Positions 17,493 to 26,462 of a stretch of DNA of 64,000 bases are shown piece by piece. Source of the stretch: Caulobacter sp. 602-1 (lineage in GTDB: Bacteria; Pseudomonadota; Alphaproteobacteria; Caulobacterales; Caulobacteraceae). The stretch covers positions 310,001-374,000 of the forward strand of contig NZ_RRYI01000001.1 in assembly GCF_003931565.1 (NCBI RefSeq), given 5' to 3'. Made by a program: the position numbers and the translations under genes. The notes below the pieces were generated by a model. The model had not been told where the DNA came from, did no database searches, and saw only the letters and a program-made list of their open reading frames with translations. Every line of letters starts with the position of its first letter. The stretch's first letter is position 1.

Positions 17493-19775
17493 GTGACCAA
17501 GACTCCGCTGCGCACCATCGCCGTTTCGGCGGTTGTTCTGGCTTCCGCGCTCGCGACGAGCGCCCTGGCCGACTCCGCCGGCCTGACCCTGACCCCCGCG
17601 CCGGCCAAGGCGGTTCGCGCCGAAGGGGCCTTCCAGCTGTCCGCCGCCACCCGCATCCACGTCGCCAAGGGTGATGTCGAGGCCAAGGGTGTCGCCACCC
17701 AACTCGCCGACCTGATTCAGCGCTCTCGCGGTTTCAAGCCCGGCGTGGTCGAGGGGGCGCCCGCCGTCGGCGAGGCCGCCATCGTCTTGACCCGCGGAGG
17801 CCCTGCGGGCGAGGCCTACAAGCTGGACGTCTCGCCGACATCCGTCACCATCGCGGCCGCCAAGCGCGCGGGCCTGTTCTACGGCGCCATGTCGCTGTGG
17901 CAGCTGGCGACGCCGGACGCGGCCAAGGGCCCGGTCGCCGTGCCCGCCGCGTCGATCGAGGACGCCCCGCGCTTCGCCTGGCGCGGCCTGATGGTCGACA
18001 GCGCGCGCCACGTCCAGTCGCTGGACACGCTGAAGGCGGTCATAGACGCCATGGCGGCCCACAAGCTCAACACCTTCCACTGGCACCTGGTCGACGACCA
18101 GGGCTGGCGGCTGGAGATCAAGAAGTATCCGAAGCTGACCCAGGTCGGCGCCTGGCGCACCGATCCGGGCGCGGCGCGCGGCTATCCGAAGTACGGGGGC
18201 TTCTACACCCAGGATCAGGCCCGTGAGCTGGTGGCCTACGCCGCCGCCCGTAACATCACCGTGGTGCCGGAGATCGAGACCCCGGGCCACGCTCTGGCGC
18301 CGATCGTCGCCTACCCCTCGCTCGGCACGGCCGCGCCGGACGCCAGCAAGATGGGCGACTGGGGTGTGTTTCCCTGGCTCTACAACACCGACGACGCGAC
18401 CTTCGCCTTCCTCGACGACGTGCTGAACGAGGTGATGGACATCTTCCCCTCGACCTTCATCCACGTCGGCGGCGACGAGGCGGTCAAGGACCAGTGGGAG
18501 GCCAGCCCCAGGATCCAGGCCAAGATCAAGGAACTGGGCCTCAAGGACGAGCACGAACTGCAGAGTTGGTTCATCCAGCGGGTCGGCAAGACGCTCGACA
18601 GGCGCGGCCGCCGCCTGATCGGTTGGGACGAGATCCTGGAAGGGGGCCTGGCGCCCAACGCCACGGTCATGTCCTGGCGCGGCATCGACGGCGCCATCGC
18701 CGCGGCCAAGCAGGGCCACGACACGGTGCTGTCGCCGCATCCGGTGCTCTATCTCGACAACCGCCAGAGCACGTCGCCCGAGGAGCCGACCGGTCGTGGC
18801 CATGTCTCCAGCCTGAAGGACGTCTACGCCTTCGATCCGGCCCCGGCCCAGCTGACCCCGGACGAGCGCGAGCACATCCTGGGCGTCCAGGCCAATGTCT
18901 GGACCGAGCACATGCAGACCGACCAGCGCATGGAGCTGATGGCCTTCCCGCGCGCCGTGGCCCTGGCCGAGCGCGGCTGGTCGTCTGAAGCGGACGCGAA
19001 CTGGGACGACTTCGCCCGCCGGTTGCCGGCCGAGATGGCCCGCCTGAAGATCCTGGGCGTCGCCGCCAACACCGTGCCGTTCGAGCCGCAAGGCTCGCCG
19101 TCGGAGGGCGAGAGCGGCAAGACCAATCTGGTTCTCTCGACCGGCCTTGGCGTCGGCGAGATCCGCTACACCACCGACGGCAAGGCCCCGACGGCGGCCT
19201 CCAGCGTCTATGCGGGCGCCCTGGCGCTGACCAGCGGCGCGACGGTGAAGGCCCAGACCTTCGTCGAAGGCCAGGCCCTGGGCCGCGCGCGGTCCTGGAC
19301 CATCACGCCGGCCCTGCTGGACACTCGCGTCAGTGGCCAGCTGAAGGCCTGCACCGAGAAGGTGCCCTTGACGCTGATCGACGACGCGCCGGCCGCCTTC
19401 GACAAGCGGCCGATGATGTATGTCGACATCTTCAACCCGTGCTGGATCTGGGAAGACGCCAAGCTGGACAAGGGCGCTGTGCTGACCGCCCGGATCACCC
19501 AGATCCCGTTCAACTTCCAGGTCGGGAAGGATCGCGACAACATTCCGCTCCACCCGCCGGCCACGCCAGGCGGCGAGCTCGAAGTGCGTCTCGGCTGCGC
19601 TGGCGAACGCATCGCCGCCATCCCGCTGGGCGACGCCGCCAGGAATCCCGGCCTGTCGACGGTCACCGCCCGCTTGCCGGCCCGCGCGGGCCGGGCGGAC
19701 TTGTGCCTGACCTTCACCTCGAAGACCCTCGATCCCTTCTGGGTGATCGAGCGCGTGACCCTGAAGTCCCAATAA
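17493..19775 (+). CDS. Secreted beta-N-acetylhexosaminidase, GH20
   Basis: A 760-residue enzyme with a GTG start after GCGAGG and a signal peptide ending in ALATSALA. A GH20 N-terminal domain (about residues 25-150) leads into the catalytic barrel: FAWRGLMVDSARH, HKLNTFHWHLVDDQGWRLEI, VPEIETPGHA and the catalytic D328-E329 pair in FIHVGGDEAVK, then WTEHMQTD. A C-terminal beta-rich region with LSTGLGVGEIRYTTDG resembles a chitobiase C-like domain. It releases GlcNAc from chito-oligosaccharides in the periplasm. The start at 17493 was preferred to a TTG 27 bases upstream. Confidence 0.95.
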   Translation: MTKTPLRTIAVSAVVLASALATSALADSAGLTLTPAPAKAVRAEGAFQLSAATRIHVAKGDVEAKGVATQLADLIQRSRGFKPGVVEGAPAVGEAAIVLTRGGPAGEAYKLDVSPTSVTIAAAKRAGLFYGAMSLWQLATPDAAKGPVAVPAASIEDAPRFAWRGLMVDSARHVQSLDTLKAVIDAMAAHKLNTFHWHLVDDQGWRLEIKKYPKLTQVGAWRTDPGAARGYPKYGGFYTQDQARELVAYAAARNITVVPEIETPGHALAPIVAYPSLGTAAPDASKMGDWGVFPWLYNTDDATFAFLDDVLNEVMDIFPSTFIHVGGDEAVKDQWEASPRIQAKIKELGLKDEHELQSWFIQRVGKTLDRRGRRLIGWDEILEGGLAPNATVMSWRGIDGAIAAAKQGHDTVLSPHPVLYLDNRQSTSPEEPTGRGHVSSLKDVYAFDPAPAQLTPDEREHILGVQANVWTEHMQTDQRMELMAFPRAVALAERGWSSEADANWDDFARRLPAEMARLKILGVAANTVPFEPQGSPSEGESGKTNLVLSTGLGVGEIRYTTDGKAPTAASSVYAGALALTSGATVKAQTFVEGQALGRARSWTITPALLDTRVSGQLKACTEKVPLTLIDDAPAAFDKRPMMYVDIFNPCWIWEDAKLDKGAVLTARITQIPFNFQVGKDRDNIPLHPPATPGGELEVRLGCAGERIAAIPLGDAARNPGLSTVTARLPARAGRADLCLTFTSKTLDPFWVIERVTLKSQ

Positions 19776-19798
19776 GCGTTCCAGACAGAGTAGCGCCC

Positions 19799-22315
19799 GT
19801 GTCCAACCTCGTACTCTCCGCGCCGCTGAAGGGCTGGATCGCGCCGCTCGACGAGGCTCCCGACGCCGTGTTCGCCGAGCGGATGCTGGGCGACGGCCTG
19901 GCCATCGATCCGCTGGACTCGACCCTGCACGCGCCCTGCGACGCGGTGGTCACCACCGTCCACCGCGCCCGTCACGCCGTGACCCTGCGCGCCGCCAACG
20001 GGGCCGAGATCCTGATGCATGTCGGCCTGGAGACCGTGGCCCTGAATGGCGAAGGCTTCAGCGTCTTCGTCAAGGAAGGGCAGAGCGTGAAGGCCGGCGA
20101 CAAGCTGCTGGGCTTTGACATCGACCTCCTGGCCCAGCGCGCCCGAAGCCTGATCTCCCCCGTGGTGATCACCAATCCGGACGCCTTCGAGATCGTCCGC
20201 CGCGACCAGGACCTCGAGGTGTCGGTCGGCGACTTCCTGATGGAGCTGGCGCCGATCGGCGGAACGGCCGCCGCCGGCCTGGTGAGCGACGGCGAGGTCG
20301 CGCGCGCGGTCATCGTTCCCCTGGTCCACGGCGTCCACGCCCGTCCGGCCGCCCGCATCGCCGAGACGGCCCGCAAGTTCGTGGCCGAAGTCGCCCTGGT
20401 GGCGGTCAATCGCCGCGCCAGCGCCAAGAGCCCGGTGGGCGTCATGTCCCTGGCCATCCGCCACGGCGACACCATACAAGTCGTGGCTTCCGGCATGGAC
20501 GCGGAGGCGGCGATCCGGGCGGTGGCTGAACTGATCGAGGGCGGCATGGGCGAAGGCGGGTCGGTTCCCGCCGATGGCCTCGCCACCGCGCCGGCCGCCG
20601 TGACGTCGGAGCCGACCGCGCCGGTCGAACTGCCGCGCGATGGCGTGCTGAAGGGCGTATTGGCTGCGCCGGGCCTGGCCATCGGCAAGGCCGTGCGCCT
20701 GGCCGCCGCCGACATCGTCGTGCGCGAGCAGGGCGAGGGGACCGCCCACGAGGAGGCCGCTCTGGCCGCCGCCCTCGACGTGGTCCGCGCCCGCATCGAG
20801 AAGAACGCCGCCAAGGGGGACAAGGCCCGCAAAGCCATTCTCGGCGCCCACCTGGCCTTCCTGGAAGATCCCGAACTGGCCGCCGGCGCCCGCCGCCTGA
20901 TCGGCGAGGGCAAGAGCGCCGGCTTTGCCTGGCGCAAGGCGGTCGGCGGCTATGTCGAGGCTCTGCGCGGCCTGGGCGACCGCCGCCTGGCAGAACGCGT
21001 CGACGACCTCGTGGATCTGGAGCGCCAGGTGCTGCGCGCCCTGTCGGGTGAAGAGGACGAAGGCCCGGTCCTGCCGCCCGGCTCGATCCTGCTGGCCGAC
21101 GAACTGCTGCCCTCGCAGTTGATGGGCGTCGATCCCAGCGCCGTGGCCGGCTTCGCCACCGCGCGCGGCGGCCCGACCTCGCACGTCGCCATCCTGGCCG
21201 CCGCCATGGGCATCCCGGCGATGGTCGCCCTGGGCGGCGCGCTGCTCAAGGTCAAGGACGGCGCGACGCTGATCCTCGACGCCGACAGCGGGGTCTTGCG
21301 TGTCGCGCCCGACGCGCCGGCCCTCGAAGCCGCCCAGACAGCCCTGGCCGAACGTCAGGCGCGCAAGGCCGCCGCCCAGGCCGCCGCGCATGATCCTTGC
21401 GTGACCAAGGACGGCGTCCGTATCGAGGTCTTCGCCAACACGGGCTCGCTGAACGACGCCCTGGCCGCCCTGGCCAATGGCGCAGAGGGCTCGGGCCTGC
21501 TGCGCACCGAGTTCCTGTTCCTGGACCGCGAGACCCCGCCCGACGAGAACGAGCAGGCTCGCCAGTACCAGGCCATCGCCTCGGCCCTGGAGGGCAAGCC
21601 GCTGATCATCCGCACCCTGGATGTCGGCGGCGACAAGGCCGCGCCCTACCTACCGATCCCGGCCGAGGAGAACCCCGCCTTGGGCCTGCGCGGGGTCCGC
21701 GTCAGCCTGTGGCGTCCGCATCTGCTGAAGACCCAGTTGCGGGCCATCCTGCGTGTTCGACCACTCGGTCAGTGCAAGATCATGGTCCCGATGATCGCCA
21801 GCCTGGACGAGCTGCGCGCCGTCCGCGCCGTGCTGGATGAGGCCAAGCGCGAGATGGGCGTCGCCGACAAGATCGAGCTGGGCGTGATGATCGAGACCCC
21901 GGCCGCGGCCGTGACCGCCGACCTGCTCGCCGCCGAGGCCGACTTTCTGTCGATCGGCACCAACGACCTGACCCAGTACGTGCTGGCCATGGACCGGGGC
22001 AATCCCGAGCTGGCGGCCCGCATCGACGCCCTGCACCCGGCGGTGCTGCGGATGATCGACCAGACCTGCAAGGGCGCGGCCAGGCATCATCGCTGGGTCG
22101 GCGTCTGCGGCGGGCTGGCGTCCGACGTCGCCGCCACCCCGATCCTGCTGGGCCTGGGGGTGACCGAGCTTTCGACCACGGCCTCGATCGCGCCCGAGGT
22201 GAAGGCCCGGGTCCGTGGCCTTTCTCTTGAAGCTTGCCGTGGCCTCGCGGCCCAGGCCTTGGACCAGGCCTCGCCCGAGGCGGTCCGCGCCCTCGTGAAA
22301 TCCTTCGGAGCCTGA
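19799..22315 (+). CDS. nagF: PTS multidomain phosphoryl donor EIIA(Glc)-HPr-EI (NagF)
   Basis: An 838-residue fusion of three PTS modules. EIIA(Glc)-type: active His74 in ILMHVGLET. HPr: His180 in GVHARPAARI and a Ser-site-like SPVGVMSLAI. Enzyme I: His462 in GGPTSHVAILA, PEP-binding LLRTEFLFLDRE, GTNDLTQYVLAMDRGNPE and the catalytic Cys of VGVCGGLASD. It passes phosphate from PEP to the membrane permease encoded next. It starts with GTG 23 bases after the hexosaminidase stop and ends five bases before the EII start. The same fusion is called NagF in Pseudomonas and Xanthomonas GlcNAc loci. Confidence 0.96.
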   Translation: MSNLVLSAPLKGWIAPLDEAPDAVFAERMLGDGLAIDPLDSTLHAPCDAVVTTVHRARHAVTLRAANGAEILMHVGLETVALNGEGFSVFVKEGQSVKAGDKLLGFDIDLLAQRARSLISPVVITNPDAFEIVRRDQDLEVSVGDFLMELAPIGGTAAAGLVSDGEVARAVIVPLVHGVHARPAARIAETARKFVAEVALVAVNRRASAKSPVGVMSLAIRHGDTIQVVASGMDAEAAIRAVAELIEGGMGEGGSVPADGLATAPAAVTSEPTAPVELPRDGVLKGVLAAPGLAIGKAVRLAAADIVVREQGEGTAHEEAALAAALDVVRARIEKNAAKGDKARKAILGAHLAFLEDPELAAGARRLIGEGKSAGFAWRKAVGGYVEALRGLGDRRLAERVDDLVDLERQVLRALSGEEDEGPVLPPGSILLADELLPSQLMGVDPSAVAGFATARGGPTSHVAILAAAMGIPAMVALGGALLKVKDGATLILDADSGVLRVAPDAPALEAAQTALAERQARKAAAQAAAHDPCVTKDGVRIEVFANTGSLNDALAALANGAEGSGLLRTEFLFLDRETPPDENEQARQYQAIASALEGKPLIIRTLDVGGDKAAPYLPIPAEENPALGLRGVRVSLWRPHLLKTQLRAILRVRPLGQCKIMVPMIASLDELRAVRAVLDEAKREMGVADKIELGVMIETPAAAVTADLLAAEADFLSIGTNDLTQYVLAMDRGNPELAARIDALHPAVLRMIDQTCKGAARHHRWVGVCGGLASDVAATPILLGLGVTELSTTASIAPEVKARVRGLSLEACRGLAAQALDQASPEAVRALVKSFGA

Positions 22316-22320
22316 ACCCG

Positions 22321-24132
22321 ATGAAGTCTCCGCTCGAGATCCTTCAGCCCCTGGGTCGGGCCCTGATGTTGCCGATCGCGGTGCTGCCGGTGGCGGCGCT
22401 ACTGTTGCGCGTCGGCCAGACCGACCTGCTGGGCGCGCCGGGGCTGGCCGTCATCACCCACGGCGTCTCGCTGAGCATCGCCAATGTCTTCGCCGCCGCC
22501 GGCGGCGCGATCTTTGGCAGCCTGGGCCTGATCTTCGCCATTGGCGTGGCCGTGGGTCTGGCCAGGGAGAACCATGGCGCGGCGGGCCTGGCCGGCGTCG
22601 TCTGCTACGTGATCGCCACCAAGGGCGTCGACGCCCTGATGGTCGTCCCCCCCGAGGTCGCCGCCAAGGTGGTTGCCGAGGCCAAGGACCTGACGGCGGC
22701 GGCCTGGAAGGCCAAGGAGATCGGCAAGCTGTCGATCCCCGTCGGCATCCTGTCGGGCGTGATCAGCGGCTGGCTCTACAACCGCTACAGCGACATCAAG
22801 CTGCCGGAGTACCTGGCTTTCTTCGGCGGCCGTCGGTTCGTGCCGATCGTGGCCGGCCTGGCGGGCGTGATCCTGGCCCTGATCTTCGGCTCGTGCTGGG
22901 GCGCTCTGGAGGCCGGCGTCGACGGGCTGAGCCATCTGGTCACGGCGTCGGGCAATGTTGGTCTGTTCGTCTTCGGCCTATTCAACCGCCTGCTGATCGT
23001 CACCGGCCTGCACCACATCCTCAACAACGTGGTCTGGTTCATCCTGGGCGACTTCAACGGCGTCACCGGCGACCTCAACCGCTTCGCCGCCGGCGACAAG
23101 ACCGCCGGCGCGTTCATGAGCGGCTTCTTCCCGGTGATGATGTTCGGCCTGCCGGCCGCGTGCCTCGCCATGCTGCACACCGCCAAGCCCGAGCGGCGCA
23201 AGGCCGTCGCCGGCATGCTGGGCTCGCTGGCCCTGACCTCGTTCCTGACCGGGGTGACCGAGCCGATCGAGTTCAGCTTCATGTTCCTGGCCCCGGCGCT
23301 GTTCGCGATCCACGCGGTGCTGACGGGCCTGTCGATGGCCCTGATGAACATTCTCGACGTGAAGCTGGGCTTCGGCTTCTCGGCAGGCCTGTTCGACTAT
23401 GTGCTGAACTTCAACAAGGCCACGCACCCGCTGCTGCTGATCCCGGTCGGTCTGGTCTATGGCGCGATCTACTATGGCGTCTTCCGCTTCGCGATCCTCC
23501 GCTTCGACCTCAAGACCCCTGGCCGCGAGGACGAGGAGGCCGTCGCCGTCGAGACCGTCACCACTGGCGGCGGCCGGGGCGCGGACTTCGTGGCGGCCTT
23601 GGGCGGCGCGGGCAACCTGACCAGCGTCGACGCCTGCACCACCCGCCTGCGCCTGATCGTCGTCGACCAGGGCGCGGTCAGCGAACCGGCTCTGAAGGCC
23701 CTCGGTGCGCGCGGTATCGTCAAGCCCTCCGACAAGGCGCTGCAAGTCGTTCTGGGCCCGATCGCCGACAGCGTCGCCGGCGAGATCCGCGCCGCCCTGA
23801 GCCGAGGTGACGCGAGGGCGCCCGCGCCCGCGACGCCCGCGGTCGCCGCCAGAGTCGCCAGAGCCGCCCCCGCGGCGGCGCCCAGCATCGACGACGACCG
23901 CAAGGCCGAGAAGCTGCTGAGCGCCCTGGGCGGGCCCGCGAACCTGAGAAGTGTCGGGACCTGCTCCAGTCGTCTGCGCCTGGTCGTCGCCGACCAGGGC
24001 GCGGTCAGCGAACCGGCGCTGAAGGCCCTGGGCGCGCGCGGCGTGGTCCGGGTCGGCGAACACGTCGTCCACGTCGTGCTGGGTCCCGACGCCGAGCGCG
24101 TCGGCGAAGCGGTGCGCCGCCAGTTGCCCTAG
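22321..24132 (+). CDS. nagE: PTS GlcNAc permease EIIC with two EIIB domains (NagE)
   Basis: A 603-residue membrane protein. Residues about 1-395 form the glucose/GlcNAc-family EIIC channel (LGRALMLPIAVLPVAALLLR, HHILNNVVWFILG, GVTEPIEFSFMFLAPALF). Two EIIB domains follow: one around Cys439 (VDACTTRLRLIVVDQG) and a second around Cys548 (VGTCSSRLRLVVADQG), separated by an Ala/Pro-rich linker. Both keep the phosphorylated Cys and the repeat GAVSEPALKALGARG. NagE normally has a single EIIB. It imports and phosphorylates GlcNAc for NagA. The stop abuts that of a convergent gene. Confidence 0.94.
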   Translation: MKSPLEILQPLGRALMLPIAVLPVAALLLRVGQTDLLGAPGLAVITHGVSLSIANVFAAAGGAIFGSLGLIFAIGVAVGLARENHGAAGLAGVVCYVIATKGVDALMVVPPEVAAKVVAEAKDLTAAAWKAKEIGKLSIPVGILSGVISGWLYNRYSDIKLPEYLAFFGGRRFVPIVAGLAGVILALIFGSCWGALEAGVDGLSHLVTASGNVGLFVFGLFNRLLIVTGLHHILNNVVWFILGDFNGVTGDLNRFAAGDKTAGAFMSGFFPVMMFGLPAACLAMLHTAKPERRKAVAGMLGSLALTSFLTGVTEPIEFSFMFLAPALFAIHAVLTGLSMALMNILDVKLGFGFSAGLFDYVLNFNKATHPLLLIPVGLVYGAIYYGVFRFAILRFDLKTPGREDEEAVAVETVTTGGGRGADFVAALGGAGNLTSVDACTTRLRLIVVDQGAVSEPALKALGARGIVKPSDKALQVVLGPIADSVAGEIRAALSRGDARAPAPATPAVAARVARAAPAAAPSIDDDRKAEKLLSALGGPANLRSVGTCSSRLRLVVADQGAVSEPALKALGARGVVRVGEHVVHVVLGPDAERVGEAVRRQLP

Positions 24133-24828
24133 CTAGAACAGATGGGCCTTGAAGAAGGCCGCCGAGCGGGCGTTGGCGAGCTTGGCGTCGGCCTCGTCAT
24201 AGTGGTCGCCGCCGGGCCGGGCGAAGGCGTGGTTGCGGCCGGGATAGGTGTGGATCTGGATGAGCGGATGGCCGTCCAGGGCGTCGTGGATCTTCGCCTG
24301 GGCCTCCTTGCCGATATATTCATCGTCGCCGGCCAGGTGCATCAGCAGCGGCTTCTTGATGCGCGCGCCCTCGGCCACGTAGTTGTCGGTCCCACCGCCG
24401 TAATAGACCACGCCGACATCGGCGTCGCTGGCCGCCATGGCCCGGAACGTCATCAGTCCGCCCAGGCAGTAACCGGTCACCCCGACCTTGCCGTTGGCGC
24501 CGTCGATCGTCCGCGCGGCCTTGATCGTGGCGACCACGTCCTGGACGCCCTTGTCGAAGTCGAAGCGGTTGTAGAAGCCGAAGGCCTTCTCCCAGTTTTC
24601 GGGCGAGGCCTCGGACATCGCCAGGCCGGGTTCAAAGCGCCAGAAGAGGTCGGGGGCGATGACGATATAACCCTGGGCGGCCAGCTCGCCGGCGATCTGC
24701 TTTATGCCGTCATTGACGCCAAAGATCTCCTGAATGAGGACGATGGCCGGGGCGGGCTCCGAACGGGGACGCGCCACCAGGGCCTGGAAGTCGCCATCGG
24801 GGACAGTGATGGTCAGATACTCGGACAC
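24133..24828 (-). CDS. Dienelactone hydrolase family protein
   Basis: A 231-residue alpha/beta hydrolase of the dienelactone hydrolase family. It has the Glu region LIQEIFGVND, the nucleophile Cys in VGVTGYCLGGLM, Asp in LAGDDEYIG and His in GRNHAF. It starts with GTG after an AGGAG site. The usual reaction would be hydrolysis of an enol lactone or related ester, but many family members have unknown substrates. It is convergent with nagE and lies upstream of the catabolic cluster's leftmost gene's end; it could belong to either region. Confidence 0.9.
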   Translation of the reverse strand: MSEYLTITVPDGDFQALVARPRSEPAPAIVLIQEIFGVNDGIKQIAGELAAQGYIVIAPDLFWRFEPGLAMSEASPENWEKAFGFYNRFDFDKGVQDVVATIKAARTIDGANGKVGVTGYCLGGLMTFRAMAASDADVGVVYYGGGTDNYVAEGARIKKPLLMHLAGDDEYIGKEAQAKIHDALDGHPLIQIHTYPGRNHAFARPGGDHYDEADAKLANARSAAFFKAHLF

Positions 24829-24923
24829 GGTCGCGCTCCTGCGGCGGATCTGGGGATGCCGCGAGTTTCGACCTTGGCGCGCCCCCACGCTTGAACGATC
24901 CTGTCGGACCGTGTGAGCGTCGA

Positions 24924-26453
24924 CTATTCGAGGTCGATCTCGGCGCAGACGAGCTTCAGGTCGAGGTAGTCCTCCAGTCCATATCGCGATCCCTCTCGTC
25001 CCATGCCAGACTCCTTGATCCCGCCGAATGGCGCGATCTCGGTCGAGATCAGACCGGTATTCAGGCCGACCATGCCGCATTCAAGCGCTTCGCTTAGCCT
25101 CACGCTTCGAGACATGTCCTTGGTGAAGACGTAGGCGGCGAGCCCGGCCGAGGTGTCGTTGGCCATTCGGACGGCCTCGCTCTCCGTCTCGAACCGCGTT
25201 ATGGCCGCCAGGGGCCCGAACGTTTCCTCGCGGTTCACCAGGGCATCCGGCTTCACGTCCACGAGCACGGTCGGCTCGAAGAACAGTCCACCCGCCGACT
25301 GGCCCCCGGTCAGGATGCGCGCGCCGGCTTCAACCGCATCGGCGATGTGAGCGCGAACCTTGGCGACGGCCCGTGCGTCGATGAGGGGGCCCTGGTCGAA
25401 TTCACCTGTCAGGCCGGAGCCGAGCCGGAAGCCGCCGACGCGCTCGGCGAGGGCGGCGGCGAAGCGATCGTGGATGCCCGTCTGGACGAAAAACCGATTG
25501 GCGCAGACGCAGGTCTGGCCGGTATTGCGGAACTTCGAGGCGACCGCGCCGTCCACCGCGGCCTCGATATCGGCGTCGTCGAAGACGATGAAAGGCGCAT
25601 TGCCGCCGAGTTCCAGCGACACCCGTTTGACCGTCGCCATGCATCGTGCAGCGAGCATCTTCCCGACCGCCGTCGATCCCGTGAAGGTGAACTTGCGGAC
25701 GCGAGGGTCGCCGGTCAGCACCTCGCCGATCGGGGCGGCCTCGCCCGTGATCACGTTGAACACGCCGGGCGGGACGCCCGCTTCCTCGGCGAGCTTCGCA
25801 AGCGCGAGCGCCGACAGGGGGGTGAGCTCCGAAGGCTTGAGAACCATCGCGCAGCCAACCGCCAGGGCCGGCCCGGCCTTTCGCGTGATCATCGCCAGAG
25901 GGAAGTTCCAGGGCGTGATCGCCGCCACCACCCCCACGGGCCGCCGCAGCACCGTGAGCCTTTTGTCCGCGGCGTGCGGGGTCAGGACATGGCCGTTCAC
26001 GCGACGCGCCTCCTCGGCGAACCATTCGAGGAAGCCCGCGGCGTAAGCGACCTCGCCTCGGGCCTCCGTCAACGGCTTGCCCTGCTCGCCGGTCATGATC
26101 CGCGCCAGATCCTCGGCGTGCGCCAGCATGAGTTGGGACCAGCGGCGAAGGACCTCGCCGCGCGCCTTGCCGGTGAGCCCCTGCCAGCCGGGCATCGCAT
26201 CCCGGGCGGCGGTCACGGCGTCCATCGCTTCGGCCGCGCCGAGGTTGGGGACGTCGCCGACGACCGAGCCGTCCGCGGGGTTGTCGACTAGAATCCGGCT
26301 CTCGGCTCCAACCCACGCGCCACCGATGAACGCCTCGCTACGGACCAGGTCGGCACGCTGCAGACCAGGAATTCGGCTGACATTCCGCACGTTCACACCC
26401 ACCCCCATGTCCTGGAACATCTCCACCGTCCGGATGCTCTCCCCGGCGTGCAT
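24924..26453 (-). CDS. NAD(P)-dependent aldehyde dehydrogenase, succinate-semialdehyde type
   Basis: About 509 residues if the first ATG is used. The core begins at EAFIGGAWVGAESRILVDNP, so a start at 26408 is plausible. It shows the GabD signature VSLELGGNAPFIVFDDADIEAA with the catalytic Glu, catalytic Cys in NTGQTCVCANRFFVQTG, and FGPLAAITRF near the end. It oxidises an aldehyde, most likely a short semialdehyde such as succinate semialdehyde, to the acid. It begins nine bases after the HyuB stop and so is the last gene of the operon lyase-1, alcohol dehydrogenase, hyuA, hyuB, aldehyde dehydrogenase. Confidence 0.92.
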   Translation of the reverse strand: MHAGESIRTVEMFQDMGVGVNVRNVSRIPGLQRADLVRSEAFIGGAWVGAESRILVDNPADGSVVGDVPNLGAAEAMDAVTAARDAMPGWQGLTGKARGEVLRRWSQLMLAHAEDLARIMTGEQGKPLTEARGEVAYAAGFLEWFAEEARRVNGHVLTPHAADKRLTVLRRPVGVVAAITPWNFPLAMITRKAGPALAVGCAMVLKPSELTPLSALALAKLAEEAGVPPGVFNVITGEAAPIGEVLTGDPRVRKFTFTGSTAVGKMLAARCMATVKRVSLELGGNAPFIVFDDADIEAAVDGAVASKFRNTGQTCVCANRFFVQTGIHDRFAAALAERVGGFRLGSGLTGEFDQGPLIDARAVAKVRAHIADAVEAGARILTGGQSAGGLFFEPTVLVDVKPDALVNREETFGPLAAITRFETESEAVRMANDTSAGLAAYVFTKDMSRSVRLSEALECGMVGLNTGLISTEIAPFGGIKESGMGREGSRYGLEDYLDLKLVCAEIDLE

Positions 26454-26462
26454 CGCCGCGGG

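Noticed and set aside
14715..19772. A very long open frame on the - strand across the receptor and hexosaminidase genes
   Set aside because: It is antisense to two well-identified genes and has no family motifs. It arises from high G+C third-position bias.
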